From Tidjanibacter massiliensis (GTDB lineage: Bacteria; Bacteroidota; Bacteroidia; Bacteroidales; Rikenellaceae), in assembly GCF_900104605.1 (NCBI RefSeq), contig NZ_LT629960.1:1736001-1800000 (forward strand): DNA of 64,000 nt. Direction: 5' to 3'. Within the stretch, counting starts at the first letter, position 1. Each line of letters starts with the position of its first letter. This document shows positions 9,426 through 18,992 of the stretch, one piece after another. The position numbers and the translations under genes were made by a program. Below the pieces are notes generated by a model. The model worked only from the letters and a program-made list of their open reading frames with translations. It was not told the origin of the DNA and searched no databases.

Positions 9426-9719
9426 AGGGACTTCCTGCCAGAAGTTCGTCTTTGCAATATTCCCCCTACAAAGCAAAACGAGCGAAGCGAAAGCAACCTC
9501 TTCTTTCCACAGACAACGCGCACAGGACATTATTTACAGTGACTTAATTTCCTCAGTGATATAAAAGAAGACTAAAAAACACCTGACAAGTATCCTGTTC
9601 GCGGGTCTTTCTCAGTGCCCAAAGAGCCACTGAATTTGACAACAATCAATTGTACAGTCTGTTACACTCTGAGCTTGGAAGCTGAAAATCAATTTCACAT
9701 CCCAAAATCATTTAAGGGT

Positions 9720-12347
9720 TTAAAACATTCTCCCTTCGTCGCTGTCTTTTTCGAGAAATTTTTCGAACGTATAACCTTCACCGGATAGTTCCAATATCCG
9801 TTTTACAATCAACTCTCGGCAAATCGCCGCGAAATACAGCGTCGTTGATGTTCGCATAATGCTTTGATTTTCAGACCTCCATACACCAAGGTTATATCCA
9901 GCACCACCTTCGTAAACGCTGACATATGGGAATTGTGGATGGTTTATCAAATGCGCCCAAGAAACGGTTGCGGGATCGTTCGATACAGAAACATTCAAAG
10001 AGAATCTTGATTTTTGCTGATTTTCTATCAAGCTAAGTTTCTTATATTCCGGTATCTCTTGACTGGGAAGCAATGCCGAATTACCGTATTCCTCGGCCAA
10101 CCACCCGAAAGCATGCCCGACAGTCTCGTGGATAAAAATTCCACGCATGTATAAACGATCCTGGATACACCCTGTAAAAGCACAAGAGGGGCGTTCCACA
10201 TATCCCGTATTAGAAATATACGTATGAGTCATGCCTGCATATATGTTGTTTACCATTGCAGACCATACATCGACACTACTGAGTTCCGGGCTTATACTAC
10301 CGTATTTTTGGGGAATATAAATCCTTGATGAATGAATTATGTCAAGATCGTCATTATTGCTCCCTGTCAGTCCTAATGCCGTTTCGGTATCTCCGGCCAT
10401 TATGGATGTAGCAATATGATCCTTCTTTGATACAGCATACACCATATACACATCGAAATATTCCCTGTAGGATTTGGTAGGCTCTATTGCGAAGAACGAC
10501 TCCATGGCAAACTCCATCATTTGCCGGTACCAGCCCGTAGCAATATCGACATCTGTGAAGGCTTCGCCTATCAACGCGATGCCGATACCGTTTCCGCGTG
10601 TAGCACGCTGGAGTACCTCGTACTGTTTGTCCATCGAGAAGTCCGTGCTTTCATACTCGCTCTGTCCGAAAATATCGCAGACAATCGTGTTCAACTCACT
10701 CGCATGCTGAAAAGACAACATATCCTCGAACGTTTCCCGTTCGCCGAGCGATTCGAAAAAGTGAGGAGCCCGACCGCCCACAAACATGTCGGCCACAAGC
10801 GCCCCGTCTTGCTTGCAGAGCAAATAGCTGGGATAGGGGTCTGAAGGCAATACGAACCGTTCGCCATCCGCATCGTGATAGTCCGTACAAACGTACCACG
10901 GCACAGCGTGTTCCTGCACGTAGGCCTGCGCCGCCGTCCGGTATGCATCGCCTTCAGGCGTGACGGCAATGACGTCGAAGCCCTGCGTATGGAACAGTGT
11001 ATAGAGACGTTTTACCGTCGTCTCCATGAATCGGACGGACTCCTCCTGCAGAGGGTTCCATGCGAGCAGCATGGTCAGTTTGTTCCGGCTGTAAATGTCG
11101 CGGACACTGACCTCCCCGCCCGAAACCAAATCGCATATCGTAAAGTCCGGCACACTCAATCCATCCAGAAAAAATGTATGTTTCCCATCATAGTATTGTC
11201 TTATGCCAGCCATACATAGGCGTCCCGGTTCATGATATTGCATAAAAGATTCGGGCCAACCGTATAGTTTATTATTGTTGAGAACAATCTCCACCGAACG
11301 ACCGTTTTCGAACAGAGCCGACCAATCCGGTATGTAACCTTCGAAATGGTTGTAAGACAGATTCATGTACCGTACTTTGCCCATTGTCTTCCATTCGGGA
11401 AGATTTCCTCCCAACGCATTACGGCTAAAGTCGATATGTGAAAGGCGCGACAGGTCGGCCACTTGCTCCGGCAGAGTTCCCGACAGATTGTTATCCGCGA
11501 GCTTTAGGGAGATGACGTATCCCTCCTCATCGGTTTCCACCCCATACCACTCGTTCAGAGGCTTGTCGCTGCACCAGTTGTCGTTGTGCGTCCAGCCGTC
11601 GCCGCCCGTAGATTCGTACAGTGCCGTGAGCGCGGTCAGCTCCGGCGCGGGATCCACCCACGCTTCCTGTATGACAGTCAGCGTATCGCAGAGCTTCGTC
11701 TCCGTGCTGCGGAACAGCACCACGCCCCTGCGTTCCCGCTCCTCGGCATTGGCGGCAATGCGGAAGACGTGTGCCGTCGTTTCGAGCGCTTTCGTATCGG
11801 CCGACGCTTCCGCCTCTTTTATCCATTGCTGTCCGCTCTCTACGACCGTTTCGTATGCGACGTTGGCCTGCACCTCCACGGTCAGCGTCTGCTCCTCGCA
11901 GGAGACTGCATAATCGTTTTGTCCGGACAGAATCGTATTCTTCTGACGCTGACGGACTGCGATGCGCTCCTCGCGCGTCCCGGCACGCAGCACGAGGAAC
12001 ACTCCCCGTTCGGAATAGGTGTCGTTCTCTCCGACGGTCACCTGCAGCCGCAGGTTCTCGCCCGCTTCTCCCGAAGAGGGGGTTACGCCGCACCATGCGT
12101 CGGCGGGCGCAGCGGTCTCCGGCGTTTCTATCTTCGCCTCCCACGGTGTGTTCGTGGAGAAGACGAGCAGATCTTTTCCGCCCGAAGCATCGAACGGATA
12201 GAGTTCCGACCGAATGTTCAAATAAGGCTCCTCGGCTTCTACTTCCGGCCCTTTGGTACACCCCGTGAAAATTACGGCTACCAGTACGAACGTGACCAAC
12301 AATGCCAATTTGACAATGGATGATATTGTGTAAATATTTTGTTTCAT
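9720..12347 (-). CDS. Multidomain lipoprotein: BACON-like + leucine-rich repeats + thioredoxin-like + M64 (IgA peptidase-type) metallopeptidase
   Basis: 875 residues from ATG 12347. Lipobox VIFTGC with Cys at residue 30 predicts lipid anchoring. Order of parts: two BACON/Ig-like beta domains (about 35-240); a plant-type leucine-rich stretch (about 245-410) with the ALYESTGGDGWTHNDNW cap and repeats such as LKLADNNLSGTLPE; a thioredoxin-like fold without a CxxC motif (about 415-560: VPDFTICDL...YPSYLLCKQDG); and an M64 peptidase region (about 580-875). The last holds HETVGHAFGWLAEEYG near residue 740, matching the HExxH zinc site and trailing LxxEY of M64. Known M64 members include Clostridium ramosum IgA protease; cleavage of host IgA here is not implied. 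No partner gene is adjacent; bcp lies 480 nt upstream. Confidence 0.85.
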   Translation of the reverse strand: MKQNIYTISSIVKLALLVTFVLVAVIFTGCTKGPEVEAEEPYLNIRSELYPFDASGGKDLLVFSTNTPWEAKIETPETAAPADAWCGVTPSSGEAGENLRLQVTVGENDTYSERGVFLVLRAGTREERIAVRQRQKNTILSGQNDYAVSCEEQTLTVEVQANVAYETVVESGQQWIKEAEASADTKALETTAHVFRIAANAEERERRGVVLFRSTETKLCDTLTVIQEAWVDPAPELTALTALYESTGGDGWTHNDNWCSDKPLNEWYGVETDEEGYVISLKLADNNLSGTLPEQVADLSRLSHIDFSRNALGGNLPEWKTMGKVRYMNLSYNHFEGYIPDWSALFENGRSVEIVLNNNKLYGWPESFMQYHEPGRLCMAGIRQYYDGKHTFFLDGLSVPDFTICDLVSGGEVSVRDIYSRNKLTMLLAWNPLQEESVRFMETTVKRLYTLFHTQGFDVIAVTPEGDAYRTAAQAYVQEHAVPWYVCTDYHDADGERFVLPSDPYPSYLLCKQDGALVADMFVGGRAPHFFESLGERETFEDMLSFQHASELNTIVCDIFGQSEYESTDFSMDKQYEVLQRATRGNGIGIALIGEAFTDVDIATGWYRQMMEFAMESFFAIEPTKSYREYFDVYMVYAVSKKDHIATSIMAGDTETALGLTGSNNDDLDIIHSSRIYIPQKYGSISPELSSVDVWSAMVNNIYAGMTHTYISNTGYVERPSCAFTGCIQDRLYMRGIFIHETVGHAFGWLAEEYGNSALLPSQEIPEYKKLSLIENQQKSRFSLNVSVSNDPATVSWAHLINHPQFPYVSVYEGGAGYNLGVWRSENQSIMRTSTTLYFAAICRELIVKRILELSGEGYTFEKFLEKDSDEGRMF

Positions 12348-12827
12348 CGCGTCATATATGGAAAATACGTAATGGAGATGCATGCTCGATTATCTGCAAT
12401 TTAATGACTATTCATTAAGCAGCCAAATTTAAAAATATATCAAGGAAAAAGAAGAGCGTTTGGGGCATACGACACATCGGCGAATCCGAATTATCCTTAT
12501 CTTTTATATATTATGCGGAACCGATGAACGGGAAACGACGCATAGCCTCTCCTGTTTTAAAACTTATTCAAGTGCTTGTGGTTACAGCATAGCTATACAA
12601 CCATTCGAAAACCATATCGCCGAATACCCCTGTATTTTATCCGAACGGCAGACACCGGTGGATTCCCGATACTGTTCGCCGAAATGGGGAAAGTCGGCGC
12701 CTGCCTTTCGGATGCGGAAAGGGCGGCCCGTTCCCACGGATTCCGCGCCAGCTTTTATCCGGCCGACGAAGTACGGAAAACGAAGCACCGCAACAGAGAC
12801 CCGGGCCGGTACCAGACTGCCGGAAGA
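12348..12827 (-). other. Intergenic region, nothing recognised
   Basis: 480 nt between the M64 lipoprotein gene and bcp. The first 90 nt upstream of the lipoprotein start are AT-rich and could hold its promoter, but I see no full TTTG/TAnnTTTG pair. The overlapping open frames on the plus strand have no protein-like composition. Confidence 0.5.
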
Positions 12828-13289
12828 CTACTTCATGCCATAGGAATCCGCTATCTGACGGAAATGGTCTTTCGTATTGACTTTCGGAAATACCTTTTCG
12901 ATATATCCCTCGCCGTCTATGACGAACGTGGTGCGCAGAATACCCATGTATTCACGACCCATGAACTTCTTCTGCCCCCATACGCCGTAGGCGGAAGCGA
13001 TGGATTTGTCGGTATCGGCTATCAGCGTGAACTGCAGCCCGTGTTTGTCGGCAAACCCGCGGTGCGACTTTTCGCCGTCGGGACTCACGCCGACGATTTC
13101 GAAACCGTTCCGCTTCAACTCCGCATAACCGTCCCGCAGACTGCATGCTTCCGCCATACAGCCGGTCGTATTGTCTTTCGGATAGAAATAGAGTATCAGT
13201 TTCTTTCCCCTGAACTGTTCCAGCGAAACGGCCTTACCGTCCTGGTCGATGCCCGTAAAATCAGGCGCCTTGTCCCCTTCCTTCAACAT
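12828..13289 (-). CDS. bcp: Thioredoxin-dependent peroxiredoxin, BCP/PrxQ type
   Basis: Reduces hydrogen peroxide and organic hydroperoxides in the cytoplasm using thioredoxin. 153 residues, the usual length. The peroxidatic Cys lies in LYFYPKDNTTGCMAEACSLRD, about residue 44, with the resolving Cys five residues later as in most BCPs. The usual TPGC is TTGC here, so the proline preceding Gly-Cys is replaced by Thr; this is unusual because that Pro packs against the active site in most peroxiredoxins. The C-terminal half (RTTFVIDGEGYIEKVF) is standard. It lies 115 nt after the Kdo transferase gene on the same strand. Confidence 0.93.
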   Translation of the reverse strand: MLKEGDKAPDFTGIDQDGKAVSLEQFRGKKLILYFYPKDNTTGCMAEACSLRDGYAELKRNGFEIVGVSPDGEKSHRGFADKHGLQFTLIADTDKSIASAYGVWGQKKFMGREYMGILRTTFVIDGEGYIEKVFPKVNTKDHFRQIADSYGMK

Positions 13290-13404
13290 GGGTCATACTG
13301 TTTTTATGAATCTCCCTGCCGGATATCCGACATGTATTTGCAAAACTGCGGCTGCACGACAGACCAACCGGACGGTTCCTTCCGCTGTCCGCAGCCGGCA
13401 TGGG

Positions 13405-14646
13405 TCACTCCCGTTCCTGCCCCTCGAAAAGTCCCCGCAGGATTATTTCCGTCGCACCGCGGTGGGAACGCACATACGCACCGGCCTCGGCTGCCGCCCG
13501 GCCGTATGCCTGCCGGTCACTCTGCAGCGAGGCGAGCCAGACGGCAAGCTCTTCGTACGAAGAGATACTGCGGGCGGCGCCGAGGCTTATCAGGTCGCGG
13601 GCTTCCCGGAACTTCGCATAATTCGGGCCGAAAGCCACGGGAATCCCGAATGCAGCCGCCTCAAGCGTATTGTGAATCCCGACGCCGAACCCGCCGCCTA
13701 TATAAGCATACGAACCGTATCCATAGACCGATGACAATATTCCTATGGTATCGATGATAAGGAGCTGTTTCTCCCCTCCGTCGTCGGCTTCGCCGTATTC
13801 GGTATAGCGGACCGCACCGCCCCTGACGGCTCCCGCCATCTCTTTTATCCGTTTCTCGTCCATCTCGTGGGGCGCAACGATGAATTTCATCCCCGGATTG
13901 GCATTGATGAGCCGGACGAGTATCTCTTCGTCGGGAGGCCACGTACTGCCCGCCACGAAAACCGTACCGCCGGCAGCGAAATCCTCCACAGCAGGCAGCC
14001 TGCGGGCCCCGTCGGCTATTCGCCCGACACGGTCGAACCGGGTATCCCCCGCGACGGTGACATTCGTGACGCCTATCCCGGCGAGCAGCGCCTGCGAATC
14101 GGCATCCTGTACGAACAACCGACGGAAAGAACGGAGCGCCCGACGGAAAGCTCCCCCCCACGGCCGGAAAAATATGGAATCGGGCCGGAATACAGCCGAT
14201 ATTATATAGGTAGGTACCTCCCTACGGGAGAGCTCCGCAAGGTAGTTCAGCCAAAACTCGTACTTGATGAAGACAGCCATCTCCGGTTTCACCGTGTCGA
14301 GAAAACGGGCCGCATTGCGCGGTGTATCGGCCGGCAGGTAGAAAACCCAGTCGGCCCCGGAGTAGTTCCTGCGTATCTCGTACCCGGAGGGCGAAAAGAA
14401 AGTGAGGAGTATCTTATAAGAGGGATAATACTCCCTGACGGCCTCCATTACGGGCCGGCCCTGTTCGAACTCGCCGAGCGACGCAGCGTGGAACCAAATT
14501 ATCCTTTCGCTACTGCCCACGGCCTGCTCCAGCTTACGGAAAATGTCCCTGCGTCCCTGATACCACAACGCGGCTTTCCGCATGAACGGGGAGACCATCT
14601 TCACGGCACCGGAATAGACACCGATACCCAAATTATACCACCACAT
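13405..14646 (-). CDS. waaA: 3-deoxy-D-manno-octulosonic acid (Kdo) transferase
   Basis: Transfers Kdo from CMP-Kdo to lipid A precursors in LPS assembly at the inner membrane. 413 residues from ATG 14646 (MWWYNLGIGVYSG); the longer frame from 14703 adds only basic low-complexity sequence. Motifs: membrane-associated N-terminus, IWFHAASLGEFEQGRPV (acceptor site with the catalytic Glu), TFFSPSGYE, KYEFWLNYL, and the donor-site SYAYIGGGFGVGIHNTLEAAAFGIPVAFGPNY, all diagnostic of WaaA/KdtA. Whether it adds one or two Kdo residues cannot be seen. It lies in a minus-strand row pepE-yraN-waaA-bcp that may be partly cotranscribed. Confidence 0.94.
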   Translation of the reverse strand: MWWYNLGIGVYSGAVKMVSPFMRKAALWYQGRRDIFRKLEQAVGSSERIIWFHAASLGEFEQGRPVMEAVREYYPSYKILLTFFSPSGYEIRRNYSGADWVFYLPADTPRNAARFLDTVKPEMAVFIKYEFWLNYLAELSRREVPTYIISAVFRPDSIFFRPWGGAFRRALRSFRRLFVQDADSQALLAGIGVTNVTVAGDTRFDRVGRIADGARRLPAVEDFAAGGTVFVAGSTWPPDEEILVRLINANPGMKFIVAPHEMDEKRIKEMAGAVRGGAVRYTEYGEADDGGEKQLLIIDTIGILSSVYGYGSYAYIGGGFGVGIHNTLEAAAFGIPVAFGPNYAKFREARDLISLGAARSISSYEELAVWLASLQSDRQAYGRAAAEAGAYVRSHRGATEIILRGLFEGQERE

Positions 14647-14740
14647 CTGCAAGCATCTCTTATCGTGTCGTACACCGCGGCCGGTATGCCGGCGCGGCCG
14701 CACGGCGCGAAAGTATAAAATTTTGGCCGGACGGACAAAC

Positions 14741-15106
14741 CTACCACCTGAGCGTTACGGCATCCGGCACATAACGTACCTCCGTACTTCCGTCCGGAGC
14801 ATACTCCACGGCTATCAGGTCTATCTGACAGTCGAGCATCACCCCGCAGGTCTCTATGTAACAGTTGGCCGCCCGGAGCAGTGCCCTGCCCTTGGCCGGG
14901 GTCATCGCCTCTTCCGGCCGGGTCAGTCCCCCTTCGCGGCGCAGCTTCACCTCCACGAAATGCACCCGATCCCCGCGTGCGGCTACAATATCCAGTTCAT
15001 AACGGCCCATGCGCCAGTTACGGTCCATGATGATGAATCCGTGCGCCCTGAGCCATGCCACCGCAAGTTCCTCCCCTGCGGCTCCGAGTTCTCCGGTTCT
15101 CGACAT
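14741..15106 (-). CDS. YraN/UPF0102 family endonuclease-like protein
   Basis: 121 residues starting at ATG 15106 (MSRTGELGAAGEELA); the extra 34 upstream residues of the open frame are not conserved-looking. It has the restriction-endonuclease-like core: GEELA, then YELDIVAARGDRVHFVEVKLRR, which supplies the D-x(n)-E-x-K catalytic set of the PD-(D/E)xK superfamily. Members are widespread and short, with a suspected role in DNA repair or recombination; function is not settled. It lies 94 nt upstream of waaA on the same strand. Confidence 0.88.
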   Translation of the reverse strand: MSRTGELGAAGEELAVAWLRAHGFIIMDRNWRMGRYELDIVAARGDRVHFVEVKLRREGGLTRPEEAMTPAKGRALLRAANCYIETCGVMLDCQIDLIAVEYAPDGSTEVRYVPDAVTLRW

Positions 15107-15282
15107 ATCCGTATCCGATAATAACCGACAGCCATGCCGTATCTCCCCTGTCATCCCGGACCGCCCCGCATCCTTCCCGATGCTTCCGCCGCCACCGGGC
15201 ACTGCCACAGGGGAAAACAGACAGCCCCTTCCCGGCCGGCAACCGTCGGGAAGAGGCGAAAAGAGGTTCCGGAAGAGAAGAG

Positions 15283-15993
15283 TTATGCCTTCTCCATCAG
15301 GAACGAGAGGTCAGCGCCGGGCTCTATTTCGCGCGGTGCCTCGCCGAATCGGAACACGCGCATAGGCCTCGGCCCCTTCAGCGTCATCCCGTTCCCCTCC
15401 ACATGCAGCATACAGCCCTCGCGCAGGCCGGCCACGTACACACCGGGATTCGCGGCGATGAACTCTTCGATGCGCTGTTCGCGCGTCTCGCCCGCATGAC
15501 CGACCGGATTGGCGTCGAGATAATGCGGATTTATCTGAAATCCGACAGCCCCTATCGCACGAAACGACTCGGGCTCCACGATGGGCATATCGTTGGTAGT
15601 CCGAATGGTAGGACACGCCACGTTGCTGCCCGCGCTCCACCCCACATAGGGGAGTCCGTCCATTATTCTTTCATGAAGCGGTCCGAGAAGACGTTGCTCC
15701 TGCATCTTCTTTATCAGGGCGAACGTATTGCCGCCGCCCACGACGACCGCTTCGGCCTCCATGACCGCCCTCACGGGGTCTGCCTCGCGGTGTATGGGCC
15801 TCACCCGAATATCTATCTCGTCGAAACGCCGCTGCACCTTCGCGGCATATTCGTCATAGGAGAAGGTAACGGCGGCATAAGGGATGAACAACACCTCGTT
15901 GGCGCAACTGAGGAACTCCGCAATATCGCCTATCGGATACTTGAGATACTCCTCGCCGGCATTGGTCGAGTTGCTGATAAGTAAAAGTCTCAT
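15283..15993 (-). CDS. pepE: Dipeptidase E (alpha-aspartyl dipeptidase, S51)
   Basis: Hydrolyses dipeptides with N-terminal aspartate, in the cytoplasm. 236 residues, matching the E. coli and Salmonella PepE length. The nucleophile Ser sits in GWSAGSNVACPTI about residue 120, the nucleophile elbow of this class I glutamine-amidotransferase-like fold. VVVGGGNTFALI and the C-terminal GFQINPHYLDANP carrying the catalytic His are also present. Start MRLLLISNST is typical. No obvious operon partner; it begins 400 nt from the divergent acpP. Confidence 0.93.
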   Translation of the reverse strand: MRLLLISNSTNAGEEYLKYPIGDIAEFLSCANEVLFIPYAAVTFSYDEYAAKVQRRFDEIDIRVRPIHREADPVRAVMEAEAVVVGGGNTFALIKKMQEQRLLGPLHERIMDGLPYVGWSAGSNVACPTIRTTNDMPIVEPESFRAIGAVGFQINPHYLDANPVGHAGETREQRIEEFIAANPGVYVAGLREGCMLHVEGNGMTLKGPRPMRVFRFGEAPREIEPGADLSFLMEKA

Positions 15994-16322
15994 AATTACA
16001 GTCGTTTATACATATATAAAATAATTGGCTCATGCGATACAAAACGCATCTAAAGATAAGGAATTACCCGGACGGTGCCAAAAGCATGCCGCATCCCGTC
16101 CGGGAGGACACGATTTTCAGCAGCGCAATGTTTCTACAGGCCAAGGCACTCATAATCAAAACGAATACATACCAAAACAAGTATTTGCCGCAGGATGGAA
16201 TGCCAGACGGGAACCCTTTCCGCGACCGGCGCGACGTCTTACTAAAACGCATACAAATCAACGCATTGCGCGCACGCAAGGCAAAAAAGGGAGCGCTTTT
16301 TTAGTTTTAACGGAAAAAGTGT

Positions 16323-16330
16323 TATTTTTG
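16323..16330 (+). promoter_or_regulatory. Promoter -7 box of acpP
   Basis: TATTTTTG matches TAnnTTTG, about 70 nt before the acpP start. Elsewhere in the 15994-16398 gap there is one inverted repeat, cccggacgg (16067-16075) with ccgtccggg (16096-16104), without a T run, of unknown meaning. Confidence 0.6.
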
Positions 16331-16398
16331 CCACGGAGTTTTCTTTGAACGGAAGCCAAATTTACTTGCAAAATATTGTTGAACTAAAATTAAAAGTT

Positions 16399-16635
16399 AT
16401 GTCTGAGATTTCATCAAAAGTAGTTGAGATTATAAAGGACAGGTTGAACGTTGCCGAAAAGGATATCGAGCTCACGTCGAGCTTTGCCAACGACCTTGGC
16501 GCAGACTCCCTCGACACCGTAGAGCTTATCATGGAATTCGAGAAGGAATTCGGTATCTCCATACCGGACGAGGACGCCGAAAAGATAACCACCGTCGGCG
16601 ACGCCATCAACTACATCGAAGCCCACAAAGCATAA
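16399..16635 (+). CDS. acpP: Acyl carrier protein
   Basis: 78 residues, carrying growing acyl chains on 4'-phosphopantetheine in type II fatty acid synthesis. The attachment Ser is in [15 protein letters not shown] about residue 37. ATG 16399 (MSEISSKV) gives the standard length; the open frame from 16345 adds an unlikely extension over the leader. Directly upstream of fabF in the same direction, as in many bacteria. An AT-rich hairpin lies between the two genes and may set their relative expression. Confidence 0.97.
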   Translation: MSEISSKVVEIIKDRLNVAEKDIELTSSFANDLGADSLDTVELIMEFEKEFGISIPDEDAEKITTVGDAINYIEAHKA

Positions 16636-16655
16636 CTCCGACACGATGAAAAGTT

Positions 16656-16691
16656 TAATAAGGTAAAATATTAACTTATTTTACCTTATTA
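16656..16691 (+). promoter_or_regulatory. AT-rich hairpin between acpP and fabF
   Basis: A perfect 14-bp inverted repeat, taataaggtaaaat (16656-16669) with attttaccttatta (16678-16691), lies 20 nt after the acpP stop. It could act as a leaky attenuator or as a 3' end that stabilises acpP mRNA, giving more ACP than FabF. Function is inferred. Confidence 0.5.
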
Positions 16692-16789
16692 CTTTATTAT
16701 GTACGGAGAGGAGGGGATGCAAAAACCCTCCGCGGCGGTACGGGCGCTTCGGCTGCCGGTTCCGCCATTAACCAATAAAAGATTTCGCT

Positions 16790-18037
16790 ATGCAGAAAAG
16801 GAGAGTTGTTGTGACCGGTATCGGCACGATTAATCCGCTTGGCAACAACATACAGGAATACTTCGCCAACCTGAAGGCGGGCGTCAGCGGCGCTGCGCCC
16901 ATTACGCATTTCGATGCCGAAAAATTCAAGACGAGATTTGCCTGTGAAGTGAAGGGATACAACTGGGAGGATTTCTTCGACCGCAAGGAGGTACGTAAAT
17001 ACGACCTTTTCTCGCAATACGCCATGATAGCCGCCGACCAGGCGATGACCGATTCGGGCATCGACCTCGAGAAGGTGGACAAACTGCGTTCCGGAGTGAT
17101 TTGGGCTTCGGGCATCGGCGGTCTCAGGTCCATGTTCGACGAGATAGCGGGTTTTCTGGAAGGCGGACAGATACCGCGTTTCAGCCCCTTCTTCATCCCG
17201 AAGATGATATCCGACATAGCGGCCGGATACATCTCCATGAAATACGGGTTTATGGGTCCCAACTTCTGTACGGTTTCGGCCTGCGCGTCGTCCAACCATG
17301 CCATCATCCTGGCGACCGACCAGATACGCATGGGGCGTGCCGACATCATGATAACCGGCGGTTCGGAATCGGCGGTCAATCAGCCCGGCGTGGGTGGTTT
17401 CAACTCCATGCAGGCGCTCTCCACACGTAATGACGACCCGGCCACGGCATCGCGTCCCTACGATGCCGACCGCGACGGCTTCGTCATAGGCGAAGGCGCC
17501 GGCGGTCTCATTCTGGAAGAGTACGAACACGCCAAGGCACGCGGCGCGAAGATATACGCCGAAGTAGGCGGCAGCGGCATGAGCGCCGACGCCTACCACT
17601 TCACCGCCCCCCACCCGGAAGGACTGGGCGCAAAACACGCAATGGAGGATGCGATGAAGGAGGCCGGGATATCGCCCGACCAGGTGGACTACATCAATAC
17701 GCACGGTACCTCCACCCCCGCGGGTGACATACCGGAACTGATAGGCATACAGGGCGCCATAGGCGACAGGATATACGAGGCGAACCTCAGTTCGACGAAA
17801 TCCATGACGGGCCACCTGCTGGGTGCCGCCGGTGCAATAGAGGCCCTCGCCTGCATCATGGCGATTACCGAAGGGGTGATTCCGCCCACCATCAACAATT
17901 TCAACCGCGACCCCAATATCGACGCACGTATCAACCTCACGCTGAACACGGCACAGGAACGCGACGTGCGGGTTGCAATGAGCAACACGTTCGGCTTCGG
18001 CGGCCACAACGCCACCGTCCTGCTGAAACGGATTTGA
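16790..18037 (+). CDS. fabF: 3-oxoacyl-[acyl-carrier-protein] synthase II
   Basis: Elongates acyl-ACP by condensation with malonyl-ACP. 415 residues. The catalytic triad is visible: Cys in TVSACASSNHA (about 166), His in YINTHGTSTPAGD (about 308) and His in STKSMTGHLLGAAGA (about 345), with the closing GFGGHNATVL. Start ATG 16790 (MQKRRVVVTGIGTINPLG) is standard. It follows acpP by 154 nt and ends at a strong terminator. Confidence 0.97.
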   Translation: MQKRRVVVTGIGTINPLGNNIQEYFANLKAGVSGAAPITHFDAEKFKTRFACEVKGYNWEDFFDRKEVRKYDLFSQYAMIAADQAMTDSGIDLEKVDKLRSGVIWASGIGGLRSMFDEIAGFLEGGQIPRFSPFFIPKMISDIAAGYISMKYGFMGPNFCTVSACASSNHAIILATDQIRMGRADIMITGGSESAVNQPGVGGFNSMQALSTRNDDPATASRPYDADRDGFVIGEGAGGLILEEYEHAKARGAKIYAEVGGSGMSADAYHFTAPHPEGLGAKHAMEDAMKEAGISPDQVDYINTHGTSTPAGDIPELIGIQGAIGDRIYEANLSSTKSMTGHLLGAAGAIEALACIMAITEGVIPPTINNFNRDPNIDARINLTLNTAQERDVRVAMSNTFGFGGHNATVLLKRI

Positions 18038-18065
18038 CAGGCGCGGGACAACTGACAGACAATCT

Positions 18066-18106
18066 CCCCATAAGGGCCCGCCGACGGTTCTTATGGGGAT
18101 TTTTTA
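18066..18106 (+). terminator. Terminator after fabF
   Basis: Stem ccccataag (18066-18074) with cttatgggg (18090-18098), followed by attttttt. It overlaps the longest open frame of the next gene and so argues that RNase III starts downstream at 18186. Confidence 0.88.
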
Positions 18107-18185
18107 CACACGCAGCCGGAAAGTTTTCCCCCTCCCCGTCCGGAAGGGATGGAAAACCGCGGCGCATCTCATCTTCAACCGCTTT

Positions 18186-18992
18186 ATGTTCGACTATCTG
18201 AAAAGGACATGCAGGAAACACTTCGGCAAAGACCGGGAGTTCTACGTCGTCGTACACAACCTGCTGGGCATCACTCCCGACAACATCGACCTCTACAAAC
18301 TCGCACTGATACACCGCTCCGCATCGGTCATGCTGCCGGACGGGAACCCCGCCAACAATGAAAGGCTCGAATTCCTCGGCGATGCGGTTCTGGAAACCAT
18401 CGTCTCCGACTTCCTCTTTATCGAATATCCGGAACAGACGGAAGGGTTCCTGACACAGATGCGCTCGCGCATCGTCAGCCGCGCCTCCCTGGACGACATC
18501 TCGTCCAGAATGGGAATAGACAAGTACATCGTCGCCAACTTTAACGGGACGTACAGTCACAAACACCTCAACGGCAACGCTTTCGAAGCCCTTGTCGGAG
18601 CGGTCTATCTTGACAAGGGGTACGATTTCGCCAACCGTTTCGTCATCAACGGGGTATTGCGCCGGTATGTCGACTTGAGCGACATCACCACCACCGAAGT
18701 CGATTTCAAGAGCCGTCTGATAGAGTGGTGCCAGAAAAGTAAACGCTCCATCCACTTCAACACCGCCTCGGACGAAGAGTCTACCATGCGGAACCCCCGG
18801 TTCCTCTCGAAAATCATCATCGACGGCATCGAACTGGGCCACGGAACGGGCAGCTCCAAAAAGGAGGCGGAACAGAAAGCCGCATGGGCCGTCACCCAGA
18901 TAGTGGGCAACGACGACATCGGCGACTTCTTCATGGACACCATCGACATGAGTTTCGAACGATACACCTCCGGAGATGGAAAAGTTAACTGA
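18186..18992 (+). CDS. rnc: Ribonuclease III
   Basis: Cleaves double-stranded RNA in rRNA and mRNA processing. 268 residues. The RNase III domain (about 20-165) has HRSAS, the signature NERLEFLGDAVLE and the second metal site NAFEALVGAVYLDKG. The C-terminal dsRNA-binding domain (about 180-250) shows SRLIEWCQKSKRSI and the KKEAEQKAA helix. ATG 18186 (MFDYLKRTC) was preferred over the frame from 18093 because the latter begins inside the fabF terminator. The N-terminus is slightly longer than in E. coli, as usual in Bacteroidetes. The 3' end overlaps radC by 17 nt. Confidence 0.95.
   Translation: MFDYLKRTCRKHFGKDREFYVVVHNLLGITPDNIDLYKLALIHRSASVMLPDGNPANNERLEFLGDAVLETIVSDFLFIEYPEQTEGFLTQMRSRIVSRASLDDISSRMGIDKYIVANFNGTYSHKHLNGNAFEALVGAVYLDKGYDFANRFVINGVLRRYVDLSDITTTEVDFKSRLIEWCQKSKRSIHFNTASDEESTMRNPRFLSKIIIDGIELGHGTGSSKKEAEQKAAWAVTQIVGNDDIGDFFMDTIDMSFERYTSGDGKVN

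Noticed and set aside
9258-9719. tRNA-Ser as an integration site of a mobile element carrying the M64 gene
   Set aside because: No integrase and no repeat of the tRNA 3' end were found downstream.
12460-12843. 127-codon plus-strand frame between the M64 gene and bcp
   Set aside because: Low coding character and it runs into the bcp gene antisense; the gap is reported as empty.
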